A stretch of DNA of 64,000 nt, taken from NCBI GenBank assembly GCA_965602225.1, contig CBFCYE010000012.1, forward strand, positions 1 through 64,000. The letters are read 5' to 3'. The notes under the pieces were generated by a model. That model had not been told where the DNA came from. It searched no databases and worked only from the letters and a program-made list of their open reading frames with translations. The position numbers and the translations under genes are program-made. The DNA is from Tenderia sp965602225 (GTDB lineage Bacteria; Pseudomonadota; Gammaproteobacteria; Tenderiales; Tenderiaceae). Numbering within the stretch: the first letter of the stretch is position 1; every line of letters starts with the position of its first letter. This document shows positions 63,025 to 64,000 of this stretch, in pieces.

Positions 63025-63888
63025 ATGGCAGTCGGTAAAGAAGTCCGCACCAAGATCAAGAGTATTCAAAACACTCAGAAGATCACGCGGGCCATGGAAA
63101 TGGTGGCAGCGAGTAAAATGCGTAAGGCGCAGCAGCGTATGCAAGCGTCGCGTCCTTATGCAGAAAAAATTCGTGCTGTAATTGGCCATCTTTCTCAAGC
63201 ACATCCAGAATATCGTCACCCTTATCTGCAAGAGACGGCGTCGGTTAAGCGTGTTGGTCTGATCGTGGTTTCCAGTGATCGTGGCCTTTGTGGTGGTTTG
63301 AACACTAACCTGTTCAAGGCCACCGTAAAGTCGATTAAGGAATGGCGTGAAAAAGGTGTTGAAGTTGATCTGTGTCTGATTGGACAAAAAGGTATCAGTT
63401 TCCTCAAACGCCTTGGTAGCGTTCGCGCCTCTGTTGGCCAGCTTGGCGATGCGCCAGGGATCGGTGAATTGATCGGTAGTGTCAAGGTCATGCTGGATGC
63501 ATTTGATAATGGTGAAATTGATCGTATTGATGTCGTTTACAATAAGTTTGTAAATACCATGACGCAAGATCCATGCGTCGATCAGTTGCTGCCAATTCAA
63601 GCAGATGAAGTTGATGATGAGCTGAAGCACCATTGGGATTATCTCTACGAGCCAGAAGCCAAGGATGTCTTGACTGACTTGCTGGTTCGTTATGTTGAAT
63701 CTCAGGTTTACCAGGGCGTTGTTGAAAACATTGCTTGTGAGCAAGCGGCGCGGATGGTTGCGATGAAGGCAGCTTCTGATAATGCTGGCGATCTGATTAA
63801 TGATTTGCAGTTGGTTTATAACAAGGCCCGTCAGGCTGCGATTACTCAGGAAATTTCTGAAATCGTCAGTGGTGCAGCTGCTGTTTAA
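63025..63888 (+). CDS. atpG: ATP synthase subunit gamma
   Basis: The 287-residue central-shaft subunit (E. coli 287) has the N-terminal helix KEVRTKIKSIQNTQKITRAMEMVAASKMRKAQ and the C-terminal AASDNAGDLINDLQLVYNKARQAAITQEI. It rotates inside the alpha/beta ring and links it to the c ring. A 54-base gap separates it from atpD. Confidence 0.97.
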   Translation: MAVGKEVRTKIKSIQNTQKITRAMEMVAASKMRKAQQRMQASRPYAEKIRAVIGHLSQAHPEYRHPYLQETASVKRVGLIVVSSDRGLCGGLNTNLFKATVKSIKEWREKGVEVDLCLIGQKGISFLKRLGSVRASVGQLGDAPGIGELIGSVKVMLDAFDNGEIDRIDVVYNKFVNTMTQDPCVDQLLPIQADEVDDELKHHWDYLYEPEAKDVLTDLLVRYVESQVYQGVVENIACEQAARMVAMKAASDNAGDLINDLQLVYNKARQAAITQEISEIVSGAAAV

Positions 63889-63942
63889 GCTTGCGTGTTT
63901 AGCGGAATTTTTAAGAATAATAGTGCAAAGAGGAACTGAATC

Positions 63943-64000
63943 ATGAGTTCAGGAAATGTTGTTCAAATCATTGGCGCGGTAGTGGATGTAGAGTTCCCTT
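63943..64000 (+). CDS. atpD: ATP synthase subunit beta (partial, cut by window edge)
   Basis: Only the first 19 codons are present: MSSGNVVQIIGAVVDVEFP. This is the canonical start of the catalytic beta subunit, preceded by AGAGGAAC. The reading frame is open to the last base. Position after atpG completes the expected gene order; atpC would follow outside the window. Confidence 0.95.
   Translation, partial: MSSGNVVQIIGAVVDVEFP

Noticed and set aside
62962..63744. 260-codon minus-strand frame
   Set aside because: Antisense to atpG; no family pattern or ribosome-binding site.

Overview
The window is a stretch of gammaproteobacterial chromosome that includes the replication origin. The evidence is the order gyrB-recF-dnaN-dnaA leading left, rpmH-rnpA-yidD-yidC-mnmE leading right, and mnmG-rsmG-parA-parB-atp at the right end. 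LpoB, YhcB/ZapG and ArgE families and a full-length GyrB also point to Gammaproteobacteria. I cannot name the genus. No tRNA, rRNA, CRISPR array, insertion sequence or prophage was seen; coding density is high and the genes look vertically inherited.

Left part (1-11.4 kb): a TonB-dependent outer-membrane receptor, fructose-1,6-bisphosphatase, RlmI, an lgt-thyA-folA run (lipoprotein maturation and thymidylate/folate), a ZapG-like membrane protein, an HDOD signalling protein, and a pgl-glk pair for glucose entry into the pentose phosphate or Entner-Doudoroff route.

Origin part (11.4-21.8 kb): gyrB, recF, dnaN and dnaA read leftward and rpmH to mnmE read rightward, so both sets run with their replication forks. 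DnaA boxes and an AT-rich stretch lie between dnaN and dnaA, with one more box upstream of dnaA. Two parS-like centromere sites lie inside recF; their partners ParA and ParB are encoded about 43 kb to the right.

Accessory part (22-53.5 kb) holds several separate modules: (a) a Tat-exported metallophosphoesterase, a monoheme cytochrome with a SoxA/TsdA-like cysteine motif, and an Lcl-domain protein; (b) a MoxR-DUF58-transglutaminase operon ending in a GGCT-fold protein; (c) a Met-rich MxKDx lipoprotein, a CheY-like regulator and a YkgJ cysteine-cluster protein; (d) a lysine-catabolism-like cluster (saccharopine dehydrogenase family, ALDH7-type dehydrogenase, divergent DUF1338-like protein); (e) a lipoprotein of seven Ig-like repeats, ArgE and an HD-GYP protein; (f) an operon of an orphan solute-binding lipoprotein, an aldehyde dehydrogenase lacking the usual catalytic Glu, and a BarA-like hybrid kinase; (g) a four-gene lipoprotein operon around LpoB; (h) a CBS protein, a globin-coupled GGDEF-EAL protein, and a PP-loop protein whose signature motif is degenerate.

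Right part (53.6-64 kb): mnmG, a DUF302 protein, rsmG, parA, parB, then the F1Fo ATP synthase operon (AtpZ/AtpI-like protein, atpI, atpB, E, F, H, A, G), with atpD cut by the window edge. The strongest candidates for new biology are modules (a) and (f); the degenerate PP-loop protein comes next.
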